Part shown: one piece after another, positions 1 to 15,000 of the stretch
Position numbering within the stretch: position 1 is the first letter of the stretch
How the letters are laid out: every line of letters begins with the position of its first letter
Origin: Rugalucina vietnamica
Taxonomy: Eukaryota; Mollusca; Bivalvia; Lucinida; Lucinidae
Length of the DNA stretch: 64,000 bases
Assembly (NCBI GenBank): GCA_964017185.1
Contig: OZ024869.1
Span: 63,874,931-63,938,930 of the forward strand
Direction of reading: 5' to 3'
Position numbers and translations under genes: made by a program
The notes under the pieces: generated by a model
Seen by the model: only the letters and a program-made list of their open reading frames with translations
Databases searched by the model: none
Told to the model about the DNA's origin: nothing

Positions 1-3000
1 CCTATCCAACATTCTACAGAAAGACTGTGCTAGTTGTATGGCTGTACACTCAAGGGTAAGATAAATATTTAGAGCTCATTTGTGTCAATGGCAAAGACAA
101 ATCCTTAGACATGATCCCCCGATATGAGTGGTTTTCCTTTCTTAAGTCAGGATGAACAAATTAAGTCACCAACAGAGGCTAAAGTACATGTACCACAGTA
201 CTTGTACCAGCATAAATATTGGCAGATTTGATTTTTAAACATTTTTTTTTTCTGAATTTATTACAGGCAACCTGATCAAGGTCTGTTTCTATGTCAGCAA
301 ATAAATCACTTTGTAGCAATAGCAAACAGGGATGAATTTTAGCAATAGTGTACTTTAGAACAATGTTTTTCTTAGGCATTTTGAGCTTGATTCATTGACT
401 GCATTGGTGTTTTAGATTCAATATAGAAGTATATTATGTGACATTGGTTCTCTGTTTCATCTTTTGCAGTTTCTGGCACTAGGTACCCACTGGGGAACTA
501 TTCACATCCTAGATTACCAAGGGAACCTGGTCAAGGGAAAAGAGTATCCATCAGTATGTAACTTAACTCAGAAAGTTCATCATGTGAGCCGTCTCGTGAG
601 AAAACCAACAATGTGGTTTCCTAACAGGTCCGACACAAATCAGGCTGTACAGTCATAGAAGCAGGCTAGAAGCTTGAAATTTCGAATTTAAGAAGAAGAT
701 GAAGTGTACTATCGGTGTAGCAAAAACAAAGCCGCTGATCAGCTTCGCGGTTACCGTTAAGCTGATCTGCGTCTTTGTTTTCGCATAAGCAGATTGCTGG
801 TTTTCCCATGAGGCGCATAAGCAGATTGCTGGTTTTCCCATGAGGCCGCTCATTTCATCACAACTGTTTCACAACTCAAATGATGTTATGCAATAATAGT
901 TTTATAAAATGTCTCAGGTCAGCCTTAATATCTTTCAAAAGTTATTAGACTAGCAATCTGTTTGAAGAATTCTAAATTCAAAATATAGCTAATTGCCTTT
1001 TTTTTTTTAATTTGTCTGCTGGCTAGATACATCTTTTCATTGGTCAAATTTTAAATTATATGATGTGCAAATGGTTTAAACTCTAGTTTTATGTATCAAC
1101 CTTCACAGAAATTGCCATTTAATACTTTATAATTGTAGATTCAGATGATTTCCCTCTTTAAAAAAAAGCAATTTCTGGAGATTGAGAAAAGAATTGACCT
1201 ACCTACCGACCCACTCTAAAAATTCTGGGTCGGGTGACAGCAAACAATAATGTTTTTTAAGGATGGCCTGACTGAAATTGAAAATTATAGAAACGTGAGA
1301 TACTTTAAAGTCCAGTTGACAAATTAAATCTTTCTTGGTTCCCAGGATGTGTAAGTTATGGTTTACAATGCAAATTTCAGGGCTGTTTAGCTCCTAATGC
1401 TGACATAAACAGGGCAAGTTATTTTACCAAATCCTTGCACAGATTTCCTCCAAAATCAATACAAACACACATTTCCTCACTATATTAAATGGTTCATTGT
1501 ACCTTTCTTGCTTTAGAAGAAAAAAATTAAGAAAACAGACAAGATAGGGTTTTGTGGGGTGAGTCAAAGCATGTGTCATGTGTGTGGGTATGGTAAGATA
1601 TTCAGTCTATCCTGTGTTTAAAAAATCAGAGCATTCTCATACAATCAGAGAGTAGTCCCTTAGCAAGTCGTGAATAGGTGTTTGTCATTGCATTTGCCAA
1701 TCCTTCCATATAATCAGCATATACATGTGTACATAATTATTTCTTATAATTTGTAAGGAATGACTTGTGGAGGCAGTCATCTTTGTATACAATTACTGTA
1801 TACATGTATAATGTTTGGCAAACACTTTTGAGGCGATGTTTCACTTGCGAGACATTTTGCTTGTGTGTCATCTTGGTTTATCACAGCTAAGCCAAGGTCA
1901 GGTTTCATATGCTGAGTAGGATTTTCTCAAACATATACAATACATGTATAACCAGAGTATACACATACAACCCCTTCTTCAGTTTACCCAACCTCACACT
2001 GTGCACATACATGTATACCATGACAAACTGTTATATGATTTGTATTGCTGGAAAACTGTGTTTCGTGTATCTGACAAACTCTTACAAACCAGACAGCATG
2101 CCACAGAAGATGGTTACAAAGGTTTGAAATTTTGAACATATTCTTTATGAGTTTTGTTGTGATAGAGCCTGCATTTCACATATTCAATAGCTCCTGACCA
2201 TTCATTTTGTCTGATAAGTCTTTAGTGTCTGTATGAAGAGGGGCTTCTTCTTAGTCAGGCTGTTTAGTATCTTTGCTGCATGTACATTGATGGTTTTATG
2301 AAGCTCTGTAATAAGACTGTTCCATTTTGCTGCAGAACACTTGCAAAGTTAAACAGTGCATCTTGGAGTGGAATGTCTAAAAGAAGCAATGCACACCCTT
2401 AAAGCTGTTCTTTCTTCCACAAAGAGAAAGGGTGCACATTTAGCTGAAATAAAACAATTGTTTTCTAAAGTTCTCTCGGACACTTCTCCAATCAACATCT
2501 CTCTCATTTCTCAAAAAGTTGAAGAGTTTTTCTACTGGTATCTGTTTTCTTTTATTTTTTCTAGCACACTACCACAGTGAACCAGATCAGCATTGACGAT
2601 CACGGCGAGTATATAGCAACATGTTCTGATGATGGCAAGGTAACTATGATAATGTTTAGATTTTTAGCTCACCTGAGCCGAAGGCTCACGAGGTGAGCTT
2701 ATAGTATAGTAGTCGAGCCGGCGTCCTTGCATCGTCGTCGTCGTCCGTCATCAACATTTTCAAACGACTTCTCCTCTGAAGCTGCCAGGCCGAATCTTTT
2801 CATATTTCACATATAGCATCTACAGGTGGGGGGAACGAATTTCGATCGGATAAGAACTCTGGTTGCTATGGCAACTTATGCTTCCCATAGACTTATTTAT
2901 GGAAAAAAGTGAAAATTGCCAGTTTTTGCTGTCTTGTTGGAGATATTTGAATTTTGTTTTTGCAGAAATGTTTATTGAGTAGTCCTCTACGTTTCATGTG

Positions 3001-6000
3001 ACTTTTGTCCTAATCCTTCATTTTGATTGGTTGCAGGGGCCCCATATAGGGCAAAATTTCGAAAAACATTCAAAAATCTTCTTCTCAGAAACTGTCAGGG
3101 GATGAAGCCTATACTTTGTATACATGTTCCTGACAGTGGCCTCTACATAATTTGTGTTTTTTATTCCAGGCGGATAAGAACTCTGGTTGCTATGGCAACT
3201 TAAAGTTTCCATAGACTTATAATGGGAAAAATGGAAATCGGCTATTTTTCCGCTAAAATTGCAGACATTTGAATTTTATTTTTGCAGAAATGTTTATTGA
3301 GTAGTGTTTGACGTTTCTTGCGAGTTTTGTCCTAATCCTTTATTTTAATTGGTTGCTGGGGCCCCATAAAGGGCAAAATTTTGAGAAAAAAAAAACATTC
3401 AAAAATCTTCTTCTCAGAAACTGTCAAGTGGATGAATCCTGTACTTTGTATACATGTTCCTGACAGTAGCCTCTACATAATTTGTGTTTTTTATTCCAGT
3501 CGGATAAGAACTCTGATTGCTATGGTAACTTTAAGTTTCCAGACTTATAATGGGAAAAGTGGAAATTAGCTATTTTTTGAAAACTATTACAGCCTGAGAT
3601 CTGAAAAGTGGTAGATGCAAACAACTAATGGATTAGATGAAGGTATATGATTAATTTAGGTCAAGGTCATCTCTTGACCTTGGCCGGTCTGTCGTCCATA
3701 CACACTTTTCAAAGATTTTTTTCTCTGAAACCACTCGGCCAATCAAAGCCAAATTTTATATGAAGCATCTATAGGAAGTGGGAACCAATGTATATATAAA
3801 TAATCCAGGTCACATGACCAAGATGGCCACCATGCCCATATATGGTAAAAACCCTTAAAATATCTTCTTCTCCAGAACCTGTGAACCGATTTCAACGAAA
3901 CTTTGCATGAAGTATGGATGACGCAAGTACTACAATGTATATATAAAACATGACCCTGTGGTGACCTTGACCTATTTTATGGCAAGGTCAACATAGGTCG
4001 TCAATGCATTTGAATGGGGAAAACTTTTAAGATGTCATTTTAAGTGAAAGTCTTGCAGGAAATGGGCAGTAGGACTGAAATTTAATGATTCTGAAAAAAA
4101 TAGACTTATCTGCTTTTAAAATGTTATTTGAAGAGGAAAATCAGCAGGAAATTGGCAAATGGACAGAATATTGATTATTCTGAAAAAAGAAAATGGCCCA
4201 AGGGCTTCATCTGCCCCTGCACTGGGGTTAAATACCATAATATTCAAATATGTTTATTGGTATTTGAAGCAGATCTCAGGTGAGCGTTTACAGGACCATT
4301 GGTCCTCTTGTTAACATTCAAAATCAGTGTTGTGTAATAATCATTATTACATGTATATAGCTATAAATATCAAATGATTAAAACATAGGGATAAAAGCTG
4401 AGTAACAAGTGTGCAGATATCAGACGATATCTGCACACTTACTTGATATTGCACACTTTGTTAAAAGCGAAAATTATTTTTATGAAACATTGCCAAATTC
4501 TTGACTTGCGGGTCATTGTGCAAAATTGTAAAATTCGGACGTCAACTCTAATGACGTCATCCTCATCTGACGTGGCATGGAAAATGACGTCATACCGAGC
4601 GAAACGTCAGCTGAAGTTTGTCACATTCAGATTTTAGCAATTTAAGCCGAAAAAAGAAAACAAAATGTCCATAATATTGATTCAGTTGCAAAATGTGCTT
4701 CTGTAAAGTAACAGTGCAAAAATGATATCATCTGATATTGCACTAGTGCAAAAATGATATCACTTATGGATATTATAGCTACCTTTGTGTAGATATTTCA
4801 ATTTTGAAAGGCTTACTCTCAACAAAACACCAAACATAAGAAGCAGATATATATAGCTATATAATAAAAGGGTTATTGTACTGATATCGGTGAATATTGT
4901 CCCTCGTTGGGATATCTACGGATGCTCGCAAACTCGCGTCCTTCGATATCCCAACTCGGGACAATATTCACCGATATCAGTGCAATAATCCTATATTATT
5001 ACACAACAATAGTTTTGAATGTTAAAAACCTAACAGATTTAGTCTCAGAGACTAGCACAAGTATTGCTGTAATCAGTATGAATTTCAACAAATGAGCCAT
5101 GCTGTTGAGAAAAAGCCTCTAAATCTGAATCTGAATCTGCCAGGTACTCCAAACACCTCTAAAAGAGTATTACATGGAGTGCGTGCGCAAATGGCGGTAC
5201 CAAAAACACCAAAACAAAAATTTATGTCATTTAACTAAAAATTGTATTTAATTTTTGGAAATATGAAATTTTGAATTTGAATTCTAAATGATGCAGACTG
5301 AATGGCTAACAGTGCACATCCTGATCATACTGCTTCTCTACAGAGCCTAATCTTTGAACAGTCTACACCGTTATGATCCCTGCATTTATCCAGGGTTATA
5401 CTCCAGGTCCAAGCCTTATATTTGAAGGAATATGAAATAAACAACAAAATTGATCCGAGAAACTGAAAAAAAAGAAATGTTAAGTAAGATGAGATCTCTC
5501 TTGAACAATCTAGATACACATATATGTATGAAATTTCCAAAATAAGCTGTGCTTGTGGTGTATGAGTTACGCATGTTTATGGTAACATAAAGTTTATGGT
5601 AACATTAAGGTTAGAAAAGTTACTGCACATAATTATTTTATAGGTTAATGTGACCGGCCTGTATAGTTCGGAGAGTAATCAGAGTGTTAGTTTTGACAGA
5701 CCAGTTAAAGCTGTAGCAATTGATCCAGACTTCCATTCCTCTAATAGCAAACAGTTTGTCACCGGAGATGATAAGGTATTGCTATAGAGACACTTGTCAT
5801 ACAATCATTAAGTAATTGAGCCGCCTCATGGGAAAACAAACAATGTGGTTTCCAAACAGGTCCGACACAAATCAGGCTGTACAGTCACAGAAGCAGGCTA
5901 GAAGCTTGAAATTTCGGATTTAAGGATGTTCGCTGCTAACATTTGACATTTCGGAACTTCCGGTTTTTCTTTTGTTGAATATCTCGTAAACAGTTGCAGA

Positions 6001-9000
6001 TATTTTCCTAATATTTTATATTTGGATACATATTGATGATATGCATTGAATGAGCAATGAAAATTGTCAATCTAAGAAACTTCATTTTTTCACCCCATTT
6101 TCTGCAACATTTCAGAAAATTTTAGTTGTCAGTAAAATTTAGGGGGTAGGGTAGATTAAACTTGAATATTACACGTCTTCAAATTAATTGCACTAGTTCG
6201 ATGTTTATTTTACCTGCAGTATATGTGTACATGGTCTTCTAAGTCAGTCTTTGGGTCTTTGGTGTGCTGGTTATAAAATTTTAGGTGGTTTTATGAAATG
6301 GGCTTTAAAAAACAAAACAGCCGAAAAAAGGCTGAGAATGGCGATTTTCAAGTTGTTGGTTCTCTCTTATATGCACACTACCCTATATATTTCTTTCTTT
6401 TATTCGAACAATATTACCAAGTTCTATGTTGTGTGAAAATACAAGAAAAAGTTTGAATCAACAAATATGGGTTTGGCACATTTCAAAATATTGCTATTTT
6501 CCGACTTTTCAAGTATGGGGGTAGGGTTGGAAAAGGAATCGTAAAATTTTGTCATCCACTTCAAGTTTCAAATTTTTCTTTGCTTTTGGTTCAAAATAGT
6601 CTGCGATACGTAAATACTATGACTTTTGAAAGCATTCTAAGTATAAATTTGTTCAAGACACGTATGCTTCAAAGAATTAAAAAATAAATTAATTTTACTA
6701 AAGTGGGGGTCTCATATGCGCCCACGCACCAATTTTTTTCTTGCTTTGTATGGTGAATGCCTTCATTCTAACACCTATAAAAATGCACTTATTTATTTTG
6801 AAAAACATTTTTAGGTCTCAGGATATCACCCTGACGTACTCCATCTTTGTGACCATACCTGCCTGATAATTTGCCTATATGTTATCACTTAAATAACTTT
6901 TATTAACCCAATTAAAACTGGAATTAGAAAAGGACTCCATATGTCTTACTTTGATACCATTTTGGCTTAAATAGATAGACAGATAGATTATCTATGGAAA
7001 CTTAAACTTGAAATTGTCAAAATTTCATCAAAATTATTTTCGAGAATGACAAATTGTGTCTCATATTTTTATATGTTCTAGTGCTTGTCAACCTATGATA
7101 TTGTCTATAAAATTGGCCAGCGGTACCCTCTTCATGCTGGTAAAGTTTTATAAATTTTCAAAACCGGTAACACTGTTGAAATGTACATGATATACATGTT
7201 GGTCAATTTTTGACGAAAATTGATTTTAATGTTTTTAGCTGTTTTTTCGTCTAAAATCATATTTATTCCACAATTTTTATCACTAGAAATGATAAAACTC
7301 ATTAGAAATATGAATACGTAGTATAATAATGGTTATTTAATTTGGAAATTTCACATATATAATACTGACCTACCTCAAAGTTATTATTAATTTATTATAG
7401 AAATGATCAGCAAACATTTTTAGGTCTCAACAAAAATTTCAAATATATCAATGAAAGGTTCTATAATTTCATCACTAAATATTTCTTTAGTTTTAGATGT
7501 ATTTGGATAATTTTATTGGAGTAACATTTATTTAATTTGTGATCGACCACCGTAATGGTAATGATTTGGTCCCGTTTCGCCTACTCCCATTTCGCCTACT
7601 CCCGTTTCGCCTATTCCCATTTCGCCTACTCCCGTTTCGCCTATTCCCATTTCGCCTACTCCCGTTTCGCCTACTCTGGATTATCAATGAATTCCCGTTT
7701 CGCCTACTCTGCACTTTTTGTCAGCAAGCATTTTTTTTCTTATTTCTTTCTTTTTCTTTCTTTTTTTATCATTTATTTGTGTTCTACATGTTTGTAGTGA
7801 ATATGTATGTAAATATGTGAATATTGTACCTTTGTTTTAATTGTTAAAATAAACAAATTTAATTTAGATCACTAATTAATGCAATGTTAATATGTTTGCA
7901 CGAGCCCATTAAATAATCATTTTCTTCACAAACGAAATTAGATAAGTAAATAGAATAAAAAATATTAAATAATAAAATAAATTTGTTTAATTTAGATGAC
8001 TAATTAATGAGTGTTTATATATTCAATTATCATTCAATTATCATTTTTCTTAACAAATTGAAAAATAAGTAAATAAAATAAAAAAAAAAACCAATGTATT
8101 TGCATGTATAAGCATTTAAATGCATATCATGATTTAAAACAACATTCTTATCTTGTTATTCATCTATATTAAATGAGTAGGCGAAACGGGAAATGTGAGC
8201 ATTTCTGGTGTAGGCGAAATGGGAGTAGGCGAAATGGGAGTAGGCGAAACGGGAGTAGGCGAAATGGGACAAATCATAGGCGAAACGGGAGTAGGCGAAA
8301 TGGGAGTAGGCGAAACGGGAACATCCCATGGTAATAGACATTTGATCGAATGTTGTTTATAAGATTGTACATAACTTTACTTATTTAACTGTTGTTGATG
8401 CCAACTTAAGTTAAAAGACTGACAAGAATACCAAATACAGTGGCACTTTCGAAGGTTTCTATATCACCATCATCTTTATACTTATCCAGTAAGTACGGTA
8501 CATAATTCAACTATGTGACAGGCTTTTCTCTTTGTAAGTGTTCAGATATGTTGCTCAGGTATAGCTTTCACTTTAAATATCAGATTGTTTTAATTCTTCA
8601 TTAAAAACATCCATTATTGATATTATTGTCTACCATTTAAATGTGGTTCTTTTTTCTATTTTTGAAATGAATATTAGGGTAATGAATAATGTAACCGAAG
8701 TTACTGAACACTCAGACAAATATCCAAACTTGATGTTTACAAATCTCCACATTTATGACTCATGTTCATGTTTGTAATTTCATGCTGATAGTTGTCTAGA
8801 TACTCTTCTTTAATCCTATCCTTTGGTTAGAAATTATGGCTGTTTTGTCAATTATCTGTCAGCTGGGTAAAAAAAAACTCTCAGCTACATGTAAGTTTAT
8901 AAGTTCAAAAGCTCCATTGTGGGTTAGGGTTTCCAATTGTGGAGTGTTGGAAGTATGTTTTAAACTTCCAGCAAAAGGTCTGCCTGCTGTAGCAGATGAT

Positions 9001-12000
9001 TAAATGCATGCATAAGATTAATAATTTTCATCTCAGATTTGATATATGATATAACCTGTTTCAAACATGCTATTATGTATTGTTAAAATGCTGTCAAGTA
9101 TGTGTATATTATGCATCAAATGGAGGAGAAAAGAAAAACACACAAAAGTAGTTAACCGGTTCCTGTTGTTAGTAACTTATCATATAATTTTATCTATTGA
9201 GATTTCGTTTTCTCTCTTCATCCTATTGGTTTAATTTCCTAAAGTATATCCTTGGGTGGGAGGGGTGTTTTTTCTGAGATCATGATATAAGCAGCAGGGG
9301 GAAAAATGTCCTTAGCCTCATCTGGTTATTTTATGCAAACTGCTAAATCCTTTAGGTTTTCCATATGGCATAAGTTAAAAGATGTGGAAATCAGCAATAA
9401 AATATATAATACCTAAACAACTTGTTTTTTGAAAACAAAATAAATAAAATAAACAAAACAGTAAAAACTAGGTAATTGCAACATAAACACGAATACATTA
9501 TAGAGATTATGGCTAACTAATAGATAGAATCATGTTCTAAAACTAATTATGAAAACTAACAATGATGGACAGATATGCATTTTAAGGTCCAAGACAGGGT
9601 GCAATTTTCTTACTTAAATCAATATTCAAAATATGTAAAATAGTGTTGATGGTCATGCAAGACACAGAATTGCTTACTTGAAATTGTTTCACAAAAAGTT
9701 TGCTTTGTAACATGTTAATAACATGAAATATTTATAATTGGATCAAATCATTATTAATTTAACGTTCTTCAGAATTCTGACTTGTATCATTCGATGTTCT
9801 AGAAACAGATGTTACCGGTCTTCAAATTTTACAAAATTTTCAGCAAATAATCTATATATGTGTAGCCTAATTTAAGGTTAAAATTATAGGTTGACAAAAC
9901 CGGGAACATGTTAAAATTGAAAATCAAACTTGTGATTACACCATTATGGAGCTAAAATTTGGGGTCATCTGTGAAATAAATGATTATCAGCCGAATTCAA
10001 TATTATAGCTATCAACAATAATGCAATACAGATATGATCAGTGATCATTCTAGATTATTTTACAAACAAATAGAATCAGGAAGATGCTATTATGATGGTT
10101 ATTGGCGACTTAAATTACACATACCCCTATATTCAGACCCCCTCTAATACAAAATGTTGTATTTAAAAATTTTAAGTAGTTAAGAGGAAATCTATATTAC
10201 TGATGAAGTGGTCATTCACCAAGCAAGCAATATGCATAATATAAAAAAATCGGTGCGTGGGCAGAACCCAATGTAAATTTCATATACCGTGAGACCACCC
10301 CTTTAAAACATGGTGCTCAAAGGTCTCATTCAGAGGCCTGTAACTTGAAAAAATACACACTACCCTATATTTATTTTGTTATCAAATGTCTTGTGTTGAA
10401 TTTTGGAATCAAAAAAGAGGGGTTAGAAAAAAAGTTTGAATACTTTTTCATTGGCAGCGAACATCCTTAAGAAGAAGAATTGTACTATCCGTGTAGCGAA
10501 ATCAAAGGTGCTGATCAGCTTCGCGGTTACCGTGAAGCTGATCTGCGTCTTTGTTTTCGCCTAATATGCAGATTTTTGGTTTTCCCATGTGGTGGCTCAA
10601 TTATTGTCTTTTGGAGCACATGCAATGTGATACTTTAGATAATAGGCGTAAACAGATTCCTGCCAACAAAAGCAAGCTGTGCAGCCTCAAAAGATTTCAA
10701 CCAGAGGTTTGAAATTTCAGATTTAAGAAGAAAACCCTATGAATATTTTCAGACACATGCAATTTAATTCATGCATTCAGAATTTCCCAATAAATCACCC
10801 ACTACAAAAGAATTATGAATTTTTACACTCATTAAAGATTCACTTTTTCTTTAAAAAAAAAAATGCAACAAACTCATGTTGTTACAGTTAATACTGCATG
10901 AGAAAGGATTCTTCAGCCGACATAAGACTACAGTTCTGCATTCTGGGGAGGGACCTATACGAGAAATACAATGGAAAGGGGACTTCATCGCTTGGTCAAA
11001 TGATGTAGTAAGTTTTAGTTTTTAGCTCACCTGAGCCGAAGGCTCACAGGTGAGCTTATAGTATACCCATGCTCCGGCGTCCGTCCGTCGTTCGTCCGTC
11101 CGTCCGTCAGTCCGTCGTTCACAATTTCAAAGATCTTCTTTTCTGAAACAGCTTGGCCAATCAAAGCCAAACTTCATGTGGAGCATCTTTAGGAAGGGGG
11201 AACGAAAGTTTATATAAATGGTCCAGGTCACATGACCAAGATGGCCGCCATGGCTATAAATAGCAAAAACCTTTAAAAATCTTCTTCTCCAGAACCAGTG
11301 GGTCGATTTCCATGAAACTTGGTATGTAGCATCAGGGACGCGGGCCCATCATAGTTTATATAAATCATGACCCTAGGATGACCTTGACCTATTTTACGGC
11401 AAGGTCAACTTAGGTTGCCAATGCATTTGAATGGGAAAAAATGGTAAAATGCTATTTAATGGGTAAAACTTACTGGGAATAGGCAAATGGACAGAAGATT
11501 AATGTTAATAGAAAATTTTAGCCCCTGGGGGGTTGTCTGCCCCTGCCCCGGGGCTATATACATGTATATGACAATAATATGGAAACATCTTCTTCTCTGA
11601 AACCGCTAGGCCAATCAAAGCCAAACTTCATGTGGAGCATCCTTGGGAAGGGGGAATGAAAGTTTATATAAATGGTCAAGGTCACACGACCAAGATGGCC
11701 GCCATGGCTATAAATAGCAAAAACGTTTAAAAATCTTCTTCTTCAGAACCAGAAGGCCTATGATTTTGAAACTTGGCATGAAGCATTAAGGAACGGAGCT
11801 CTACAAAGTTTATATAAATCATGACCCTGGGATGACCTTGACCTATTTTACGGCAAGGTCAACTTAGGTCTCCCATGCATTGGAATGGGAAAAAATAGGA
11901 AAATGTAATTAAATGGCAGAAAACTTGCTAGAAATGAGCAAATGGACAGAAGATTTATGTTTAAGAAAATATTTTGGGCACAGGGGGTTGTCTGCCCCTG

Positions 12001-15000
12001 CCTCGGATCTATATACATGTAGATGACCATAATATTCAAACAGCTTTTTCTCAGAAACTGCTTAGCCAATCAAAGCCAAACTTTATATGGAGCATCCTTA
12101 GGAAGAGGAAATGAAAGTTTATATAAATGGTCAAGGTCACATGACCAAGATGGCCGCCATGGCTATAAATAGCAAAAATGTTTAAAAATCTTCTTCTTCA
12201 GAACCAGAAGGTCTATGATTTTGAAACTTGGTATGAAGCATCTGGGAATGGAGCTTTACAAATTTTATATAAATCATGACCCTGGGATGACCTTGACCTA
12301 TTTTACGGCAAGGACAACTTAGGTCGCCCATGCATTTGAATGGGAAAAAATAGGAAAATGTCATGTAATGGCAGAAAACTTGCTAGGAATGAGCAAATGG
12401 ACAGAAAATTTATGCTTATAAAAATATTTTGGGCCCAGGGATTGTCTGCCCCTGCCTCGGATCTATATACATGTAGATGACCATAATATTCAAACAGCTT
12501 TTTCTCAGAAACTGCTTAGCCAATCAAAGCCAAACTTTATATGGAGCATCCTTAGGAAGAGGAAATGAAAGTTTATATAAATGGTCAAGGTCACATGACC
12601 AAGATGGCCGCCATGGCTATAAATAGCAAAAATGTTTAAAAATCTTCTTCTTCAGAACCAGGAGACCTATGATTTTGAAACTTGGCATGAAGCATTAAGG
12701 AACGGAGGTCTACAAAATTTATATAAATCATGACGCTGGGATGACCTTGACCTATTTCACGGCAAGGTCAACTTAGATCGCCCATGCATTTGAATGGAGA
12801 AAATTGTTAAAATGTCATTTGAAGGACAAAACTTGCAGTTAATTGACAAATGGACAGAATTTTTATGATTTGAAAAAGACATTGACTCCAGGAGTTATTC
12901 TGACCCTGCCCTACGGTTATATACATGCATTGTCCCATTCTAATCTAACAAGTTTATTGGTACATGTATATATCTCAGGTCTCAGGTGAGCGTTTACAAG
13001 ACTATTGGTCCTCTGGTTAAAATACGTGATGCTGGGCTAACAGTGTATACCATGTCAGATAGTTCTAGATGCTCCCCGACAATACTATAGTAGTAAGGAG
13101 CCTGGGGTTAGTAACTCAAAGGCATTGTAAGTTCCCCTACTTACGACATAGTTATGATGGTCTGAAGATGACCATTTTAAATTTACACCCTAGCTATTTC
13201 AGTTACTCTAAGCTGTCTAACCTTTTTAAATGGAAGGTGCCACTTCCTAAGATAGGACAACACTAAGATGGGCTTGAGTTGACTGTAAAATTACGATGCT
13301 GTTGTCACCGTAAATGAAGATCCTTTGCATTTATTCACTATAATCCTTAAGAGATACTTAAGTTGGTTGTAAGTTGATCTTAAGCTTAAGATGGCTTTGA
13401 GTTACCATCCCCTGGATAGCATAGTGGCTGACACACTTGCTTGTCTGCATTCAAATCTGGATCAAGGCATGTCACAGGGTAGTGGTTTTCTTCAGTTTCT
13501 GCATTTTCCTTCACCACATATGACCTCATAACACCCAACATAAATTATGTGTCTTCAAGAACATGTAAATATGTTCCGTGAGCTATCTGTATAGTTGATG
13601 TAAATAAATTATGTTTAAACTTAAAAGTAAAACAAACAAAAAACAACTATAACACAGGAGTAGTCTGATCAGGATCCACACTTCTGAGATCAGAAAGCTC
13701 CAAGATGATATATCCATTTCTATTCACAAAATAGTGAATTTGGCGAAAATGCCCGAAATTTGATGTTCGTTATGAATCAACTTGAGGTTAGCCTTAGCAG
13801 TAAGAAATGTTAATACATTGTTTCAGGGCGTGAAGATCTATGATCTCAGTCTCAAAAGCAGGATTACATTTGTAGCCAAAGATCATAAGTGAGTGCCAAA
13901 CATTGCTTCTCTTATTAAAGCTAGCTATATTGTTCCTGCATTCTTGCTATAAAATGCCTTGGTGGAGAAAGTCTTTTTGGCATTTTAATTTTGATAAGTA
14001 TTGCCGTTTTTGACCTCATTTTAGAGTCATTACATTGTGTTGTATTTAATTTTTTTTACACTTAGTTAAACATAATGCTAGCATACCGTAAAACATTAGC
14101 TGGTACTGCAATTTCATTAAGCTAAAAGTACTGTTACCTCTTTTACAATATTTTGCTCAAAACATTGATTGTGGGACATGTTAGAACCGCCTCGGCGAGG
14201 CGGTTCTAACATGTACCCACAATCTATGTTTTAGATTAAAATTAAGAAAAATAGGTTTACCCGTGCATACCCCAATTTTTCTATATAAAAGTGGGGTTCA
14301 AGGGGGTATACATGTCACGGACATGTTATCGTGATGTGGTCCTAAACAGGGTTTATTTTAAATTACTTCAAATTTACATGTTTTATTTTTCTCTTCCAGC
14401 CACCGGGCTGACCTATGTCATTGTTGCTTATACTGGAGAGATGATAGAACACTTCTCATTGGCTGGGCAGACTCTGTCAAGGTACTTCATAACAAATCTA
14501 TTTTGGAGATTGAAAATGATCATGTAAAAGAAAAGCCTATCCCTTTTAAGAAAGCATATTATAAAAAATAAGTATTTTAAGTCCATCAAAACATTCTAAA
14601 TACATGTATATAAATTGACTTACAGTAGACTATTTCAAAGAATAAAATTAGATTTACATGGTGTAGTAAGTGTAGACCATGTCCAAGTCCAGTCACATCA
14701 CACCCGCTAGTATTTGGCAGTCAATGTAGCTGCCACATATATTGTCTTGTGTAGATAACAATCAAACGAAGGGGATTTGTAGTTGTATTCCCATATCTGT
14801 GTGTCCTTCACACAGAATCATATGAGCGGTGATGGGAGAAAACCGGTCTTCGGGATTTCCGACCAGGTCTGACACAAACTGGCATGTGCAGTCACAGAAG
14901 AAGGCTAGAAGCTTTGAATTTCAGATTTAAGAATACAAGGAATTGTACTATCTGAGAGTAGTGAAATCAAAGAAGCAGATCAGCTGTGCAGTAACTGCAC

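Larger units (their letters stand above)
5924..10466 (+). mobile_element. TTAA-flanked 4.5-kb TIR element inside MITE copy 2
   Basis: The inverted ends are GGATGTTCGCTGC, with TTAA on both sides (5920-5923 and 10467-10470), and the host MITE sequence is continuous across it. A second inverted pair, CCCACGCACCAATTTTTTT near 6720 and its partial inverse near 10243, lies inside. No open frame of transposase size is present, so it is non-autonomous or decayed. It contains two inverted 15-bp minisatellite arrays at 7571-8320. Most of 8341-10240 is AT-rich with nothing else recognised. A piggyBac-like origin is inference from TTAA. Confidence 0.75.
5818..10599 (+). mobile_element. GAGCC-MITE copy 2, split by a 4.5-kb insertion
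   Basis: The left half (5818-5923) runs from TGAGCCGCCTCATGGG to CGGATTTAA. The right half (10467-10599) resumes at TTAAGAAGAAG and ends GGTGGCTCA. Comparison with uninterrupted copies shows that nothing is missing at the junction except the duplicated TTAA. It lies 42 bp after the exon 4 donor. Confidence 0.85.

Noticed and set aside
7532-8341. Open frames with repeated SRFAY, PFRLL or RRNGS peptides
   Set aside because: They come from a 15-bp minisatellite whose period keeps every frame open. No start context or domain.
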